NCBI RefSeq assembly: GCF_011765465.1
Contig: NZ_CP050265.1
Span: 1,798,001 to 1,862,000 of the forward strand
Direction: 5' to 3'
Source: Erythrobacter sp.
GTDB taxonomy: Bacteria > Pseudomonadota > Alphaproteobacteria > Sphingomonadales > Sphingomonadaceae
DNA: 64,000 nt
The notes under the pieces were generated by a model, which worked only from the letters and a program-made list of their open reading frames with translations, was not told the origin of the DNA and did no database searches. Positions 18,112 through 26,313 of the stretch are shown here, piece after piece. A program made the position numbers and the translations under genes. Within the stretch, counting starts at the first letter, position 1. Every line of letters starts with the position of its first letter.

Positions 18112-19206
18112 TCAGTCGGGGCTGCGGTATTCCTCGAGCTCTTCCATGGTCGAACAATCGGTCAGCAGCAGGGCAAAGCCCTTGGTCCGGTCGAAATGGG
18201 CCATCACCATGGTCAGCAGGACCGTCAGAGGCACGGCCAACAGTGCGCCGGGAATGCCCCAGATAATCGACCAGAACATCAGGGCGACCAGCACCACCAG
18301 CGGCGAGATCGCGAGCCGCTTGCCCATCAGCCTGGGGTCGAGGAAATTGCCGATCACCTGCTCGATCGCAAGCAGGCCCCCGCCGATGATCGCCGCCGTG
18401 CCGAGGTCGCGGGTCACCAGAACGTAGAACACCGGCAGCACTCCGCTGATGATCGACCCCACCGTGGGAATGAAATTGAGCAGCACGGTCAGCACAGCCC
18501 ACAGGACGAGGTAATCGACCCCGAACAGCGCCAGCCAGCCTATATAAAGAGCAGCGCTGATAAGGCTGACGATGAAGCGCGTGGTGAAATAGGCGCGGAA
18601 TTTCTGCCCGACGCTGCGCCCGATCTCGATCCAGCGCCGGTCGCCGCCCTGGCTCGACAGGGTGAGGATCTTGCTGTGCCAGTTCTCCGCCTCGGTCAGC
18701 ATCAGCAGCATCAGGAAGACGATGAGGATGAGCCCTCCCAGAGTGCTGGCGGTCATATCGAGGGCGGTCAGGGCGGTGGACACCAGCGGGCCGTCGGCCG
18801 ACAGCGCGCTCCCGCCGGGCGATCCGTCGAGGAAATCGGGCATCGGGCCGGGCAACGCGCCGAGCCTCTCGCGCAGGGCCGGGCCGACATCCTGCGCAAG
18901 GCCGTAGACCTGCTGCGCGGCAAGGCCGAGGCCGAAGAGGAAGGCGGCGAGGATACCCACCACCAGCAGCATCCCCGCCAGCGCCCCGGTCCACTTGAGC
19001 CGCGGCGGCATCGCCTCGCGGATCGGCTCGACCAGCGGCCACACGCCCAGCGCCAGCAGCAGCGCGGCGAAGAACGGCATGGAGATGGTCATCGTCTCCA
19101 TCAGCAGCCAGAAAACCGCGGCGAAGGCGACCGCGCCAAGCAACGCGTTGCGCACCGCGCCGGTGCGTTTGGAGGTCTGGTCCGCTTCGTGGGTGTTCTC
19201 TTCCAT
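18112..19206 (-). CDS. AI-2E family transporter (UPF0118 permease)
   Basis: A 364-residue inner-membrane protein with about eight helices in the AI-2E family order: two N-terminal helices, a third after the loop, a long partly soluble loop, then a helix-rich C-terminal half. Family patterns are visible around LFGVDYLVLWAVLTVLLNFIP and GSIISGVLPVFY, then LAISPLVVLVALMFWSIIWG with GIPGALLAVP. Members include the putative autoinducer-2 exporter TqsA and Na+/H+ antiporters, so the substrate is open. ATG 19206 begins a charged N-terminal tail of about 20 residues before the first helix. Confidence 0.9.
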   Translation of the reverse strand: MEENTHEADQTSKRTGAVRNALLGAVAFAAVFWLLMETMTISMPFFAALLLALGVWPLVEPIREAMPPRLKWTGALAGMLLVVGILAAFLFGLGLAAQQVYGLAQDVGPALRERLGALPGPMPDFLDGSPGGSALSADGPLVSTALTALDMTASTLGGLILIVFLMLLMLTEAENWHSKILTLSSQGGDRRWIEIGRSVGQKFRAYFTTRFIVSLISAALYIGWLALFGVDYLVLWAVLTVLLNFIPTVGSIISGVLPVFYVLVTRDLGTAAIIGGGLLAIEQVIGNFLDPRLMGKRLAISPLVVLVALMFWSIIWGIPGALLAVPLTVLLTMVMAHFDRTKGFALLLTDCSTMEELEEYRSPD

Positions 19207-19289
19207 GCAAGTGATTGAACGAGGTGCGCCCGTGGGCGTTCCGGCGCGCAGAGCGGCTTCCGGCTGCCAAGACTTAGGACAACACGGGC

Positions 19290-19790
19290 TCAGCCGAACT
19301 TGGCCTCGCGAGCAAGAAAGCCGAGCATCTCCTCGTAATGCGCATCCGCCTTACGGTTGAAGATCAGATGGAAGGCGATCGGAACCGCTGCGAGCGCCAT
19401 CGCTGCCGCGGCGACGAGCAGCGGTCCTGCGTCTTCATGCCTGGTGCTGGCCGGTAACAGGATCAGGCTTGCGGAGATGATGCCGAAAAGCCCGTACCAC
19501 ACGGCGAGGAACACGCGCAGAAAACCGCTCGCGCCATAGGACGCCGTAAGCCGCGTTCCCTTGCCCGTGGCGACCAGCCTGCCCGCGAAGACCGGACGAA
19601 AGCCGTTTTCGAACATGGGGATGCTCCAGACCAGCCGAACGAAACCGAACCGCGCCCACCCCGCGACACCGTGATGCGCGAAGGACCACACCGGGCCTGC
19701 CGTCCGGTCGATCCGCCTTGCGGCCTCGTCGGGCGGCAGCGGCGAATGAAGCGTGACGCGCCGTCCCAACAGGTACTCCCGAAGCCGCAC
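19290..19790 (-). CDS. Hypothetical membrane protein, last gene of the Fe-S operon
   Basis: A 166-residue protein without a recognised family. The first 95 residues look soluble and basic (LGRRVTLHSPLPPDEAARRI; later GFRPVFAGRLVATGKGTRLT); two hydrophobic helices follow around residues 95-115 and 128-145, then a short charged tail. It starts with GTG 13 bases after the ferredoxin stop, preceded by AAGGG, so it is probably cotranscribed with the ferredoxin and the two cysteine desulfurases. Nothing in the sequence ties it directly to Fe-S metabolism. Confidence 0.7.
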   Translation of the reverse strand: MRLREYLLGRRVTLHSPLPPDEAARRIDRTAGPVWSFAHHGVAGWARFGFVRLVWSIPMFENGFRPVFAGRLVATGKGTRLTASYGASGFLRVFLAVWYGLFGIISASLILLPASTRHEDAGPLLVAAAAMALAAVPIAFHLIFNRKADAHYEEMLGFLAREAKFG

Positions 19791-19803
19791 GCGCCCTTAC
19801 CGC

Positions 19804-20139
19804 CTACATCCGCCGCGCGTCGACGCTTTCGCCCGGCACGGTGACGGTCAGCCCGTCCATCGCCTCGGTCAATTCGATCTGGCAGGACAGGCGGCTCGTC
19901 CGGCGCACGCCGGCGGCGAAGTCGAGCATATCCTCTTCCTCTTCGCTCGCCTCGGAAAGCCGCTCGAACCATTCGGGCGCAACGACGACATGGCAGGTGG
20001 AACACGCCATCTGGCCCTCGCACGTCCCTTCGAGCGGCAGGCCCGCCGCCTGCCCGACGCGCAGCAGGCTGTCGCCCGGCTCGGCCTCGGCTTCGACCAC
20101 GCGGCCATCGGGGGCGATGAATTTCACCTTTATGCTCAC
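19804..20139 (-). CDS. 2Fe-2S ferredoxin (adrenodoxin/ISC type)
   Basis: A 111-residue plant/vertebrate-type ferredoxin. The cluster ligands are in the ISC Fdx pattern CEGQMACSTCH with a fourth Cys in LSCQIELTEAMDG; MACSTCHVVV is typical of adrenodoxin-like proteins. It can feed electrons to Fe-S assembly or to a P450 or oxygenase. Translation starts at GTG 20139, whose last two bases overlap the stop of the upstream cysteine desulfurase (GTGA). That coupling supports a role in cluster assembly with the two desulfurases. Confidence 0.93.
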   Translation of the reverse strand: MSIKVKFIAPDGRVVEAEAEPGDSLLRVGQAAGLPLEGTCEGQMACSTCHVVVAPEWFERLSEASEEEEDMLDFAAGVRRTSRLSCQIELTEAMDGLTVTVPGESVDARRM

Positions 20140-21233
20140 GGCCACTGCCCTCCGGCGGCATCGACGATCGCGCCTGCCGCCTGTTCTATGTCGTCCATGC
20201 GCGTGTAGCGCCCGAAGCCGAGCCGGATCGAGCTTTTCGCCTCGCGCTCGCCGAGCCCGATGGCGGTCAGCACATGGCTCGGTCGGCCCGACCCGCTGGC
20301 GCAGGCGCTCCCGGCGGAGAACATGACATTGCGGCAATCGGACATCAGGCGGGCAACGTCCAGCCCCTCGCGGCGGATATTGAGATTGCCGTGCCATCTT
20401 TCGGTGGCGCTGCCGTTGAGGGTCCAGTCCGCGAAGAGTTCGCGCGCGCGGGTCCACAGGGCCTCGACGTGCTCGGCATCTTCGGCCATGCGTTCCTCGG
20501 CGATCTGGGCGGCCGCGCCGAAGCCGGCGCACAGCGCGGGCGAAAGCGTGCCCGAGCGCAGGTGCGCCTCCTGCCCGCCTCCGAACATCAATGGTGCGAG
20601 TTCCACCCCATCGCGCACCCACAGCGCGCCGATGCCCTTGGGCCCGTGGATCTTGTGCGCCGAGATCGCGATCATGTCGGCATCGAGCTCGGTCAGGGGC
20701 ACGCGGCCATAGGCCTGCACCGCGTCGACCAGCACCAACGCGCCTGCCTGCCGGGCGACCCGCGCGATTTCGGCAAGGGGATGGCGCGTGCCGATCTCGT
20801 TGTTGATCGCCATGGCGGCGACGAGGCCGGTATCGGGACCAATCGCGCCTTCGAGCGCGGCGAGATCCGCGCGCCCGTCCCGCTCCACCGGCAGCACGGC
20901 AAAGCCTCTCCCAGTCGCCTCCACGGGCCGCGCGCAGTCGAGGACGGCGGCGTGTTCCGTGGCGAAGGTCAGCACGTCGCCGCTTGTCCCACGAAGCGCG
21001 GTGTTGAGCGCCTCGGTCGCGCCGCTGGTGAAGACCACGCGCCCGCCCGGCGGCAGCAGCGCGGCGACCCGTTCGCGCGCCGCCTCGACCGCGGCGGAGG
21101 CCGAGCGGCCCATGCGGTGCGCGCTGTGCGGATTGCCGAAGCCGCTCCCTTCCGGCCCTTCGAGCCAGCGCAGCATCGCCTCGCGCGCCTCGGGCGCGAG
21201 CGGGGTGGTGGCCTGGTAATCGAGGTAGATCAT
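20136..21233 (-). CDS. Cysteine desulfurase (NifS/IscS type), second copy
   Basis: A 365-residue PLP-dependent class V aminotransferase that moves sulfur from cysteine to Fe-S scaffolds. It starts MIYLDYQATTPLAPEAREAM. The PLP lysine is in SAHKIHGPKG and the catalytic Cys in GSACASGSGRPSHVL. The ATG overlaps the stop of the first desulfurase gene (ATGA) and its own stop overlaps the ferredoxin start, so the operon is tightly coupled. Having two different desulfurases in a row suggests a division of labour or a heteromer, as inferred for similar sphingomonad loci. Confidence 0.92.
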   Translation of the reverse strand: MIYLDYQATTPLAPEAREAMLRWLEGPEGSGFGNPHSAHRMGRSASAAVEAARERVAALLPPGGRVVFTSGATEALNTALRGTSGDVLTFATEHAAVLDCARPVEATGRGFAVLPVERDGRADLAALEGAIGPDTGLVAAMAINNEIGTRHPLAEIARVARQAGALVLVDAVQAYGRVPLTELDADMIAISAHKIHGPKGIGALWVRDGVELAPLMFGGGQEAHLRSGTLSPALCAGFGAAAQIAEERMAEDAEHVEALWTRARELFADWTLNGSATERWHGNLNIRREGLDVARLMSDCRNVMFSAGSACASGSGRPSHVLTAIGLGEREAKSSIRLGFGRYTRMDDIEQAAGAIVDAAGGQWP

Positions 21234-22285
21234 GCGCGCGCGAACTCCCGCCATTGCTCGCAGAACCGCTCCACCTCTTCGCGCGTCGTCGACCAGCCGA
21301 CCGAGACGCGGATCGTGTTCGCGGCGATGCCCGCATCGAGCCCCATTGCCTCGAGAACGTGGCTCGTCTTCATCGTGCCCGACGAACAGGCCGAGCCCTG
21401 CGAGACGGCAAAGCCCGCCATGTCGAAGCGCATCACCTGCGCGCTCCCGCTCATGCCCGGCATGGCGAGCGCTCGGACATAGGGCGTGGGGTCCGCAAGA
21501 GTATCTCCAAGCCATGTCCCGCCGAGCGCGCGACAGTCCGCGGCCAGCGCCTCGAAGGGTTCGAGCACGTCGGGCGCGACGTAAGGCTCGCCGCAGGCCT
21601 CGAGCGCGGCCGCCATGCCGAGCGCGCCGGGCAGGTTCTCGGTCCCGCGCCGGTATCCGCGTTCGTGCCCGCCGGAAGGCTCCAGCATCGCGTAATCGCG
21701 CACCAGCAACGCGCCCACGCCGATCGGTCCGCCGAACTTGTGCGCCGAGACGATGGCCATGTCGCAAGGGGGCAGCGCGAACCTACCCGCCCCTTGCGCG
21801 CAATCGGCGAGCAGCAGCCCGCCAGCCTCGTGGACGATGGCGGCGATGGCTGCGAGGTCCTGCCGGTTGCCGGTTTCCGAATTGACCTGCTGCACCGCGA
21901 CCAGCGGGCGCTCGCGCTGCACCGCTTCGCGCAAGGTGTCGAGGTCGAGCGCGCCATCAGGGCGGACCGGCAGGCGCTCGGCATCGGGCGCGGCTTTGAG
22001 GATCGCGTCGTGTTCGAGAGCGCTCACCAGCCGCGCGCGCGCCTTGGCGCGGGTCAGGGCAAGCTCGGCGCTTTCGCTCGCGCCGCTGGTGAAGATCAGC
22101 TCGCCCTGCCAGCCGAGCGCCGCCTTGATCCGCGCGCGCGCGTCCTCGAGCGCCGCCCTCGCCTTGCGTCCTTCGGCATGGGGGCTCGACGGGTTCGCCC
22201 ACTGCGCGAAGCCTTCCTCCATCGCGCGCCTCGCCTCCGGACGCAGCGGCGAGGTCGCGGCGTGATCGAGATAGATGCGCGTCAC
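21230..22285 (-). CDS. Cysteine desulfurase-like class V aminotransferase, first copy
   Basis: A 351-residue NifS-type enzyme. It shows the YLDHAATSPLRPEARRAM start, PLP lysine in SAHKFGGPIG and catalytic Cys in GSACSSGTMKTSHVL. It is clearly diverged from the downstream desulfurase and has a shorter middle region. GTG 22285 was chosen because GGGTGA lies seven bases upstream; a TTG six codons earlier is possible. It heads the desulfurase-desulfurase-ferredoxin operon and is divergent from the alpha/beta hydrolase gene. No IscR, IscU or Suf genes are visible beside it. Confidence 0.88.
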   Translation of the reverse strand: MTRIYLDHAATSPLRPEARRAMEEGFAQWANPSSPHAEGRKARAALEDARARIKAALGWQGELIFTSGASESAELALTRAKARARLVSALEHDAILKAAPDAERLPVRPDGALDLDTLREAVQRERPLVAVQQVNSETGNRQDLAAIAAIVHEAGGLLLADCAQGAGRFALPPCDMAIVSAHKFGGPIGVGALLVRDYAMLEPSGGHERGYRRGTENLPGALGMAAALEACGEPYVAPDVLEPFEALAADCRALGGTWLGDTLADPTPYVRALAMPGMSGSAQVMRFDMAGFAVSQGSACSSGTMKTSHVLEAMGLDAGIAANTIRVSVGWSTTREEVERFCEQWREFARA

Positions 22286-22307
22286 GCTGGGATCACCCGA
22301 CAAAAAA

Positions 22308-22335
22308 TTGCGAAATTGCCATCGCGGCCTATATA
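22308..22335 (+). promoter_or_regulatory. Candidate promoter for the alpha/beta hydrolase
   Basis: TTGCGA (22308-22313) and TATATA (22330-22335) are spaced 16 bases apart in the AT-richer region between the divergent desulfurase and hydrolase genes, about 65 bases before the hydrolase ATG. The TTGCGAAATTGCC stretch resembles half-sites of the palindrome at 23092-23112. Confidence 0.4.
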
Positions 22336-22399
22336 GAGCGCGCTTTCGCGGGGACCAACCGGTCGTCCGCCATCGATTCTACGCAAGGTTCACACCCAG

Positions 22400-23056
22400 A
22401 TGCCCTCAGTCATCTTCCCCGGCCCCGAAGGCCGCCTCGAAGGCCGTTTCTCCCCCCCGCCGCGCCCGCGCGCGCCGGTCGCGCTCATTCTCCACCCGCA
22501 TCCCGAAGGCGGCGGCACGATGAACGACCGGATCGTGCAGCGGCTCTACAAGACCTTCGCCGACCGAGGTTTCGCCACGCTCCGCTTCAATTTCCGCGGG
22601 GTCGGGCGCTCGCAGGGCAGCTTCGATTCGGGCGTGGGCGAGTTGTCCGACGCGGCTTCGGCTCTCGACTGGGTGCAGTCGATCCATCCCGAAGCGCAGA
22701 CCACCTGGGTTGCGGGCTATTCCTTCGGCGCGCTGATCGGGATGCAGCTTCTCATGCGCCGCCCCGAAGTGCGCGGCTTCATCTCGGTCGCGCCGCCTGC
22801 GAATATGTACGACTTCTCCTTCCTCGCGCCCTGCCCGGCCTCGGGCATCTTCGTCCAGGGCGCGGCCGACACCGTGGTCCAGCCCGCGGCGGTGCAGAAG
22901 CTGGTCGACAAGCTGCGCACACAGAAGCACATCACCATCCACCATGAGGAAATACCGCGCGCCAACCATTTCTTCGAGAACGAGCTCGAGGAATTGATGG
23001 GTTCGGTCGACAATTACCTCGATTTCCGGCTTTCTCCCGACTGCCCCATAAAGTGA
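22400..23056 (+). CDS. Alpha/beta hydrolase
   Basis: A 218-residue alpha/beta hydrolase of the small, soluble type often found next to Fe-S genes in alphaproteobacteria. The nucleophile motif is GYSFGA, with the oxyanion-region HPHPEGGGTMNDR near the N-terminus, NFRGVGRSQG, and the catalytic His in RANHFFE. VQGAADTVVQ holds the probable acidic residue. The true substrate is unknown. It is divergent from the cysteine desulfurase operon, 115 bases away. Confidence 0.88.
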   Translation: MPSVIFPGPEGRLEGRFSPPPRPRAPVALILHPHPEGGGTMNDRIVQRLYKTFADRGFATLRFNFRGVGRSQGSFDSGVGELSDAASALDWVQSIHPEAQTTWVAGYSFGALIGMQLLMRRPEVRGFISVAPPANMYDFSFLAPCPASGIFVQGAADTVVQPAAVQKLVDKLRTQKHITIHHEEIPRANHFFENELEELMGSVDNYLDFRLSPDCPIK

Positions 23057-23091
23057 CGTCGTACATGCGGGGTCTTTCCGAAACTTATTCT

Positions 23092-23112
23092 TTGCGTAAT
23101 TAAATTGCGCAA
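23092..23112. promoter_or_regulatory. 21-bp imperfect palindrome, candidate operator
   Basis: TTGCGTAATT and AATTGCGCAA flank a single A, forming a near-perfect inverted repeat (one mismatched position per arm). It lies in the 199-base noncoding gap after the hydrolase gene and about 145 bases before the TonB-like gene, in AT-rich DNA. The symmetry and length fit a dimeric regulator site; the regulator is unknown. Confidence 0.45.
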
Positions 23113-23255
23113 GTAGGATTGGTTTCAATCCGCGACGGGTCGCAAAGCGCAACTCGAAACAACTTCGTTTCCTTCCCGTTTGACTATAGCCTCCCTGTCG
23201 AGCGGGCCGTCCCCTACGGCCCGCCGCCCAGGAGGCAACGGGAAAGGAGCCTTTC

Positions 23256-23948
23256 ATGAACTATGTCGCATCCCGCGCGAAGCCGAACCCGGCCGCGCTT
23301 GCCGGCGCGCTCGGCGTGCCGACCGCTATCGCCACGCTGCTCGTCGCCGGCCTCGCCGTCACCGTCGTCGCGCCCGAATTCGTGCCCAACCCCGAGGCGA
23401 CCCAGATCGAGGACAAGCCGGTGCTGGTCGAGGTCCCGCCCGAGCCCGCAAGGCCCGAGCGGCCCGTCGATCCCGCCGCGACCGCGAACCGCGACAACCT
23501 GATCCTTCCGCCCCGGCCCGACCGGCCCGTCGACAGCGCTTTCGACTTCGGCGAAGCATCGCCCATCGAAAGCCTCCCCGGCGCGGGCGAAGCGATCGGG
23601 GACATCGGCGACATCGGCCCCGTAGGGCTGCCGCCCGGCCCGTCCTTCGCCGATCCGGTGCTCGCGAAGCCGCGCGGCAATCCCCGCGAATGGGTCACGG
23701 ATGCCGACTATCGCGCGCGCTGGATTCGCGAAGGGATGAGCGGCACGGCGCGCTTCACGCTCGCGATAGAACCTTCGGGCAAGGTCGGCGAATGCACCAT
23801 CACGCGCTCGTCCGGCCATGCCGAGCTGGATGCCGCCACCTGCCGCCTGATCGAGCGCCGCGCGCGCTTCGAACCGGCGCGCGATGCGCAAGGCAACCGC
23901 GTCGCAGGGAGCTATTCGAACGCGATCAACTGGAAGATCCCCGATTGA
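23256..23948 (+). CDS. TonB family energy-transducer-like protein
   Basis: A 230-residue protein with the TonB layout: a short cytoplasmic tail, one N-terminal transmembrane helix (about residues 20-40, ATLLVAGLAVTVVAPEFV), a Pro/Glu-rich spacer with repeated PxRPERPVD-like units, and a C-terminal TonB fold (MSGTARFTLAIEPSGKVGEC to FEPARDAQGNRVAGSY). It probably transfers energy from the inner membrane to outer-membrane receptors, but no ExbB/ExbD genes are beside it. GGAAAGGAG precedes the ATG. A candidate operator lies upstream. Confidence 0.85.
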   Translation: MNYVASRAKPNPAALAGALGVPTAIATLLVAGLAVTVVAPEFVPNPEATQIEDKPVLVEVPPEPARPERPVDPAATANRDNLILPPRPDRPVDSAFDFGEASPIESLPGAGEAIGDIGDIGPVGLPPGPSFADPVLAKPRGNPREWVTDADYRARWIREGMSGTARFTLAIEPSGKVGECTITRSSGHAELDAATCRLIERRARFEPARDAQGNRVAGSYSNAINWKIPD

Positions 23949-23966
23949 TGGCGGGGCCGGGGAGGC

Positions 23967-24182
23967 TCAGCCCTTCCCGGCCTCCTCCAATCCGTCCAAT
24001 GGCCGCGTCCCGTCCTCGCCCGGCACGGTCCAGATGAGGACATTGGCGAGCGCGACCAGCGCCAGCACCACCATCAGCGCGGGGTTCCTGACTTCGCCCG
24101 TGCGCCGCCACAGCACGAAGGCCCCGGCGAGCAGCGCGAGCGCCGCCAGCATCACGATCGAAAGCACGATGTCGGTGTTCAT
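23967..24182 (-). CDS. Small membrane protein, hypothetical
   Basis: A 71-residue protein with two hydrophobic helices (about residues 5-25 and 35-52) joined by a short basic loop (LWRRTGEVRNP), and a short acidic tail. It belongs to no family I recognise. It sits between the convergent TonB-like gene and the divergent DUF885 gene. The reading frame is clean and starts with ATG at 24182. Confidence 0.65.
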   Translation of the reverse strand: MNTDIVLSIVMLAALALLAGAFVLWRRTGEVRNPALMVVLALVALANVLIWTVPGEDGTRPLDGLEEAGKG

Positions 24183-24297
24183 CAGGTGTCCTTAGCGGCG
24201 AATGGGCCGCGCGCGATATGATCGCCGAGCGCGCGCGGATCAAGCGCGCCGGGCCGCGCGATTGACACCTCGCCCCCGGCCTTTAACACCCGCGGGC

Positions 24298-26187
24298 ATG
24301 AGAGAGAGCACCCCCACCACCATCGCCGCCCGCCCCGTCAACCGCCGCGAGGCGCTCGGCACGCTTGGCGGCGTCTCGGCGCTCGCCCTGCTGCCGGGCT
24401 GCGCTGCCGGATATTCCCAGCCGAGCCTGCGCGATGCGCCTCCGGCGACGCTGACGCCGGGCGAGATGCTCGACAAGATCGCCTACGCCATGCTCGAACA
24501 CGAACCGGGCCGTGCGACCGGGCTGGGCATCGACAACGGCGAATTCGCAGGCTGGCGCGGGACGTTCGGCACGCTTGGCGAGGAGGGGCGCGAAGCCTAT
24601 GCAGCGACCCTGCGCAGCTCGCTCGAACAGGCGCGCGCCTTTCCGCGCGAAGGGATGAGCGCGGACGAGCGGGTCGGCTTCGAGGTCGTCGAAACCGCCT
24701 TCGCCAGCGCGTTGGAGGGCATGGCGCTGCCCTATGGCGAAGTCGCGGTGGGAAGCTGGCGCAACGCGCCCTATGTCGTCATCCAGAACGTCGGCGGCTA
24801 TATCGACTACCCGCGCTTCTTCGGTTCGACCCAGCCGGTGCGCTCGAAATCCGACGTCTATTTCTACCTCAATCGCCTCAGCCAGATTCCCGCCATCCTC
24901 GATGCCGAGCGCGAGCGGATGCGCGAGGCGCGGGGTATGGGCGTGGTGCCGCCTTCCTTCCTGCTCGACAAGGCGATCGCCCAGATGGAAGCGAGCATCG
25001 CTGCCGCGAACGAGGGCACGCCCTATGCCGGCCCGCTCGCCGAGGGCATCGCGCAGAACGTGCCCGACGGCTCCTTCGACCAGCAGGTGGAGATGGCGCG
25101 CGAAATCAGCCGGCTCGACATCGCGCCCGCGCTCGACAAGCAATTGGAGGAGCTCAAGGCCCAGCGCGCGCTTGCCACCGACGATGCCGGGATGTGGGCC
25201 CGCCCGCGCGGCGAGGAATGGTACGACTGGGCGATCCGCGCCTCGACCACGACGAGGCTGTCGCCCGACGAAATCCACGAACAGGGGCTTGCCGAACTGG
25301 CCGAGCTGCACGGGAGAATGGACCCGATCCTCAAGGAAATCGGCTACACCAAGGGCTCGGTCGGGGAGCGGATGCAGGCGCTGTCGAAAGACCCGCGCTA
25401 CCAGTTCGCGCCGGGCGATCCGGGCCGCGCCGAAATCATGGCCTTCATCAAGGAGCGCATCGACTGGATCAGGGCGCAGATGCCGCGCGCCTTCACTCAG
25501 CTGGTCGATCCCAATCTCGAAGTGCGCCGTCTGCCGCTCGCCGAAGAGCCGGGCGCGCCGGGCGCCTATGGCGGGGCGGGCAGCAAGGACGGGACGATCC
25601 CCAGCCGGATGTGGATCAACCTGCGCACCACGGACCTGCACCGCAAGTACGACCTGGCCGACCTGACCTATCACGAGACGATCCCCGGCCACGTGTGGGA
25701 AGGCGAGTTTTCCAACCGCCTGCCGCTGATCCGCTCGATCCTCGCCTTCAACGCGTTCAGCGAAGGCTGGGCGCTCTATGGCGAGCAGCTCGCCGACGAA
25801 CTCGGCGCCTATGACGATTTCAAGGTCGGGCGGCTCGGCTACCTGCAGAGCCTCGCCTTCCGCGCCTGCCGGCTGGTGGTGGACACGGGGCTGCACCACA
25901 AGCGCTGGACCCGCGAGGAAGGCCGCCGCTTCTTCGTCGAGGAGAACGGGTCGAAAGCCGAGGAAGTGGCATCCGAAGTCGATCGCTATTGCAGCTGGCC
26001 GGGGCAGGCCTGCGGCTACAAGGTCGGCCACACCCGCATCGTCGAGGAACGCGCGCGGGCGAAGGCGGCGCTCGGCGGAGCGTATGACCTGCGCGATTTC
26101 AACACCGCGGTGATCCTCGGCGGCAATGCGCCCCTCAACGTGGTCGAGAACACGGTGAGCCGATATATCGCCGAGGCGCGCGGGTAA
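24298..26187 (+). CDS. DUF885 family protein, exported
   Basis: A 629-residue DUF885 protein, an alpha-helical putative metallopeptidase family. The N-terminus has a twin-arginine-like motif and a lipobox (NRREALGTLGGVSALALLPG then CAAG), so it is probably exported folded and lipidated. The conserved TYHETIPGHVWEGEFS contains the HExxPGH motif with its Glu present; SEGWALYGEQLADELG is the other family signature. Two further DUF885 proteins lie in this window near 48.7 and 51.7 kb. ATG 24298 starts the signal region; upstream codons are not conserved. Confidence 0.88.
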   Translation: MRESTPTTIAARPVNRREALGTLGGVSALALLPGCAAGYSQPSLRDAPPATLTPGEMLDKIAYAMLEHEPGRATGLGIDNGEFAGWRGTFGTLGEEGREAYAATLRSSLEQARAFPREGMSADERVGFEVVETAFASALEGMALPYGEVAVGSWRNAPYVVIQNVGGYIDYPRFFGSTQPVRSKSDVYFYLNRLSQIPAILDAERERMREARGMGVVPPSFLLDKAIAQMEASIAAANEGTPYAGPLAEGIAQNVPDGSFDQQVEMAREISRLDIAPALDKQLEELKAQRALATDDAGMWARPRGEEWYDWAIRASTTTRLSPDEIHEQGLAELAELHGRMDPILKEIGYTKGSVGERMQALSKDPRYQFAPGDPGRAEIMAFIKERIDWIRAQMPRAFTQLVDPNLEVRRLPLAEEPGAPGAYGGAGSKDGTIPSRMWINLRTTDLHRKYDLADLTYHETIPGHVWEGEFSNRLPLIRSILAFNAFSEGWALYGEQLADELGAYDDFKVGRLGYLQSLAFRACRLVVDTGLHHKRWTREEGRRFFVEENGSKAEEVASEVDRYCSWPGQACGYKVGHTRIVEERARAKAALGGAYDLRDFNTAVILGGNAPLNVVENTVSRYIAEARG

Positions 26188-26313
26188 GGTCGCTCGCGCC
26201 GCGCGGTCTTGCCAAGTGCTTCAATAATCGAGGTTTCGAGGTGGCAATGTAAAACCGCCTCGTTATAGTCCCGCCTGCCGACCAGCGTATCGCAGACGCT
26301 CAAGGGGGGACTC

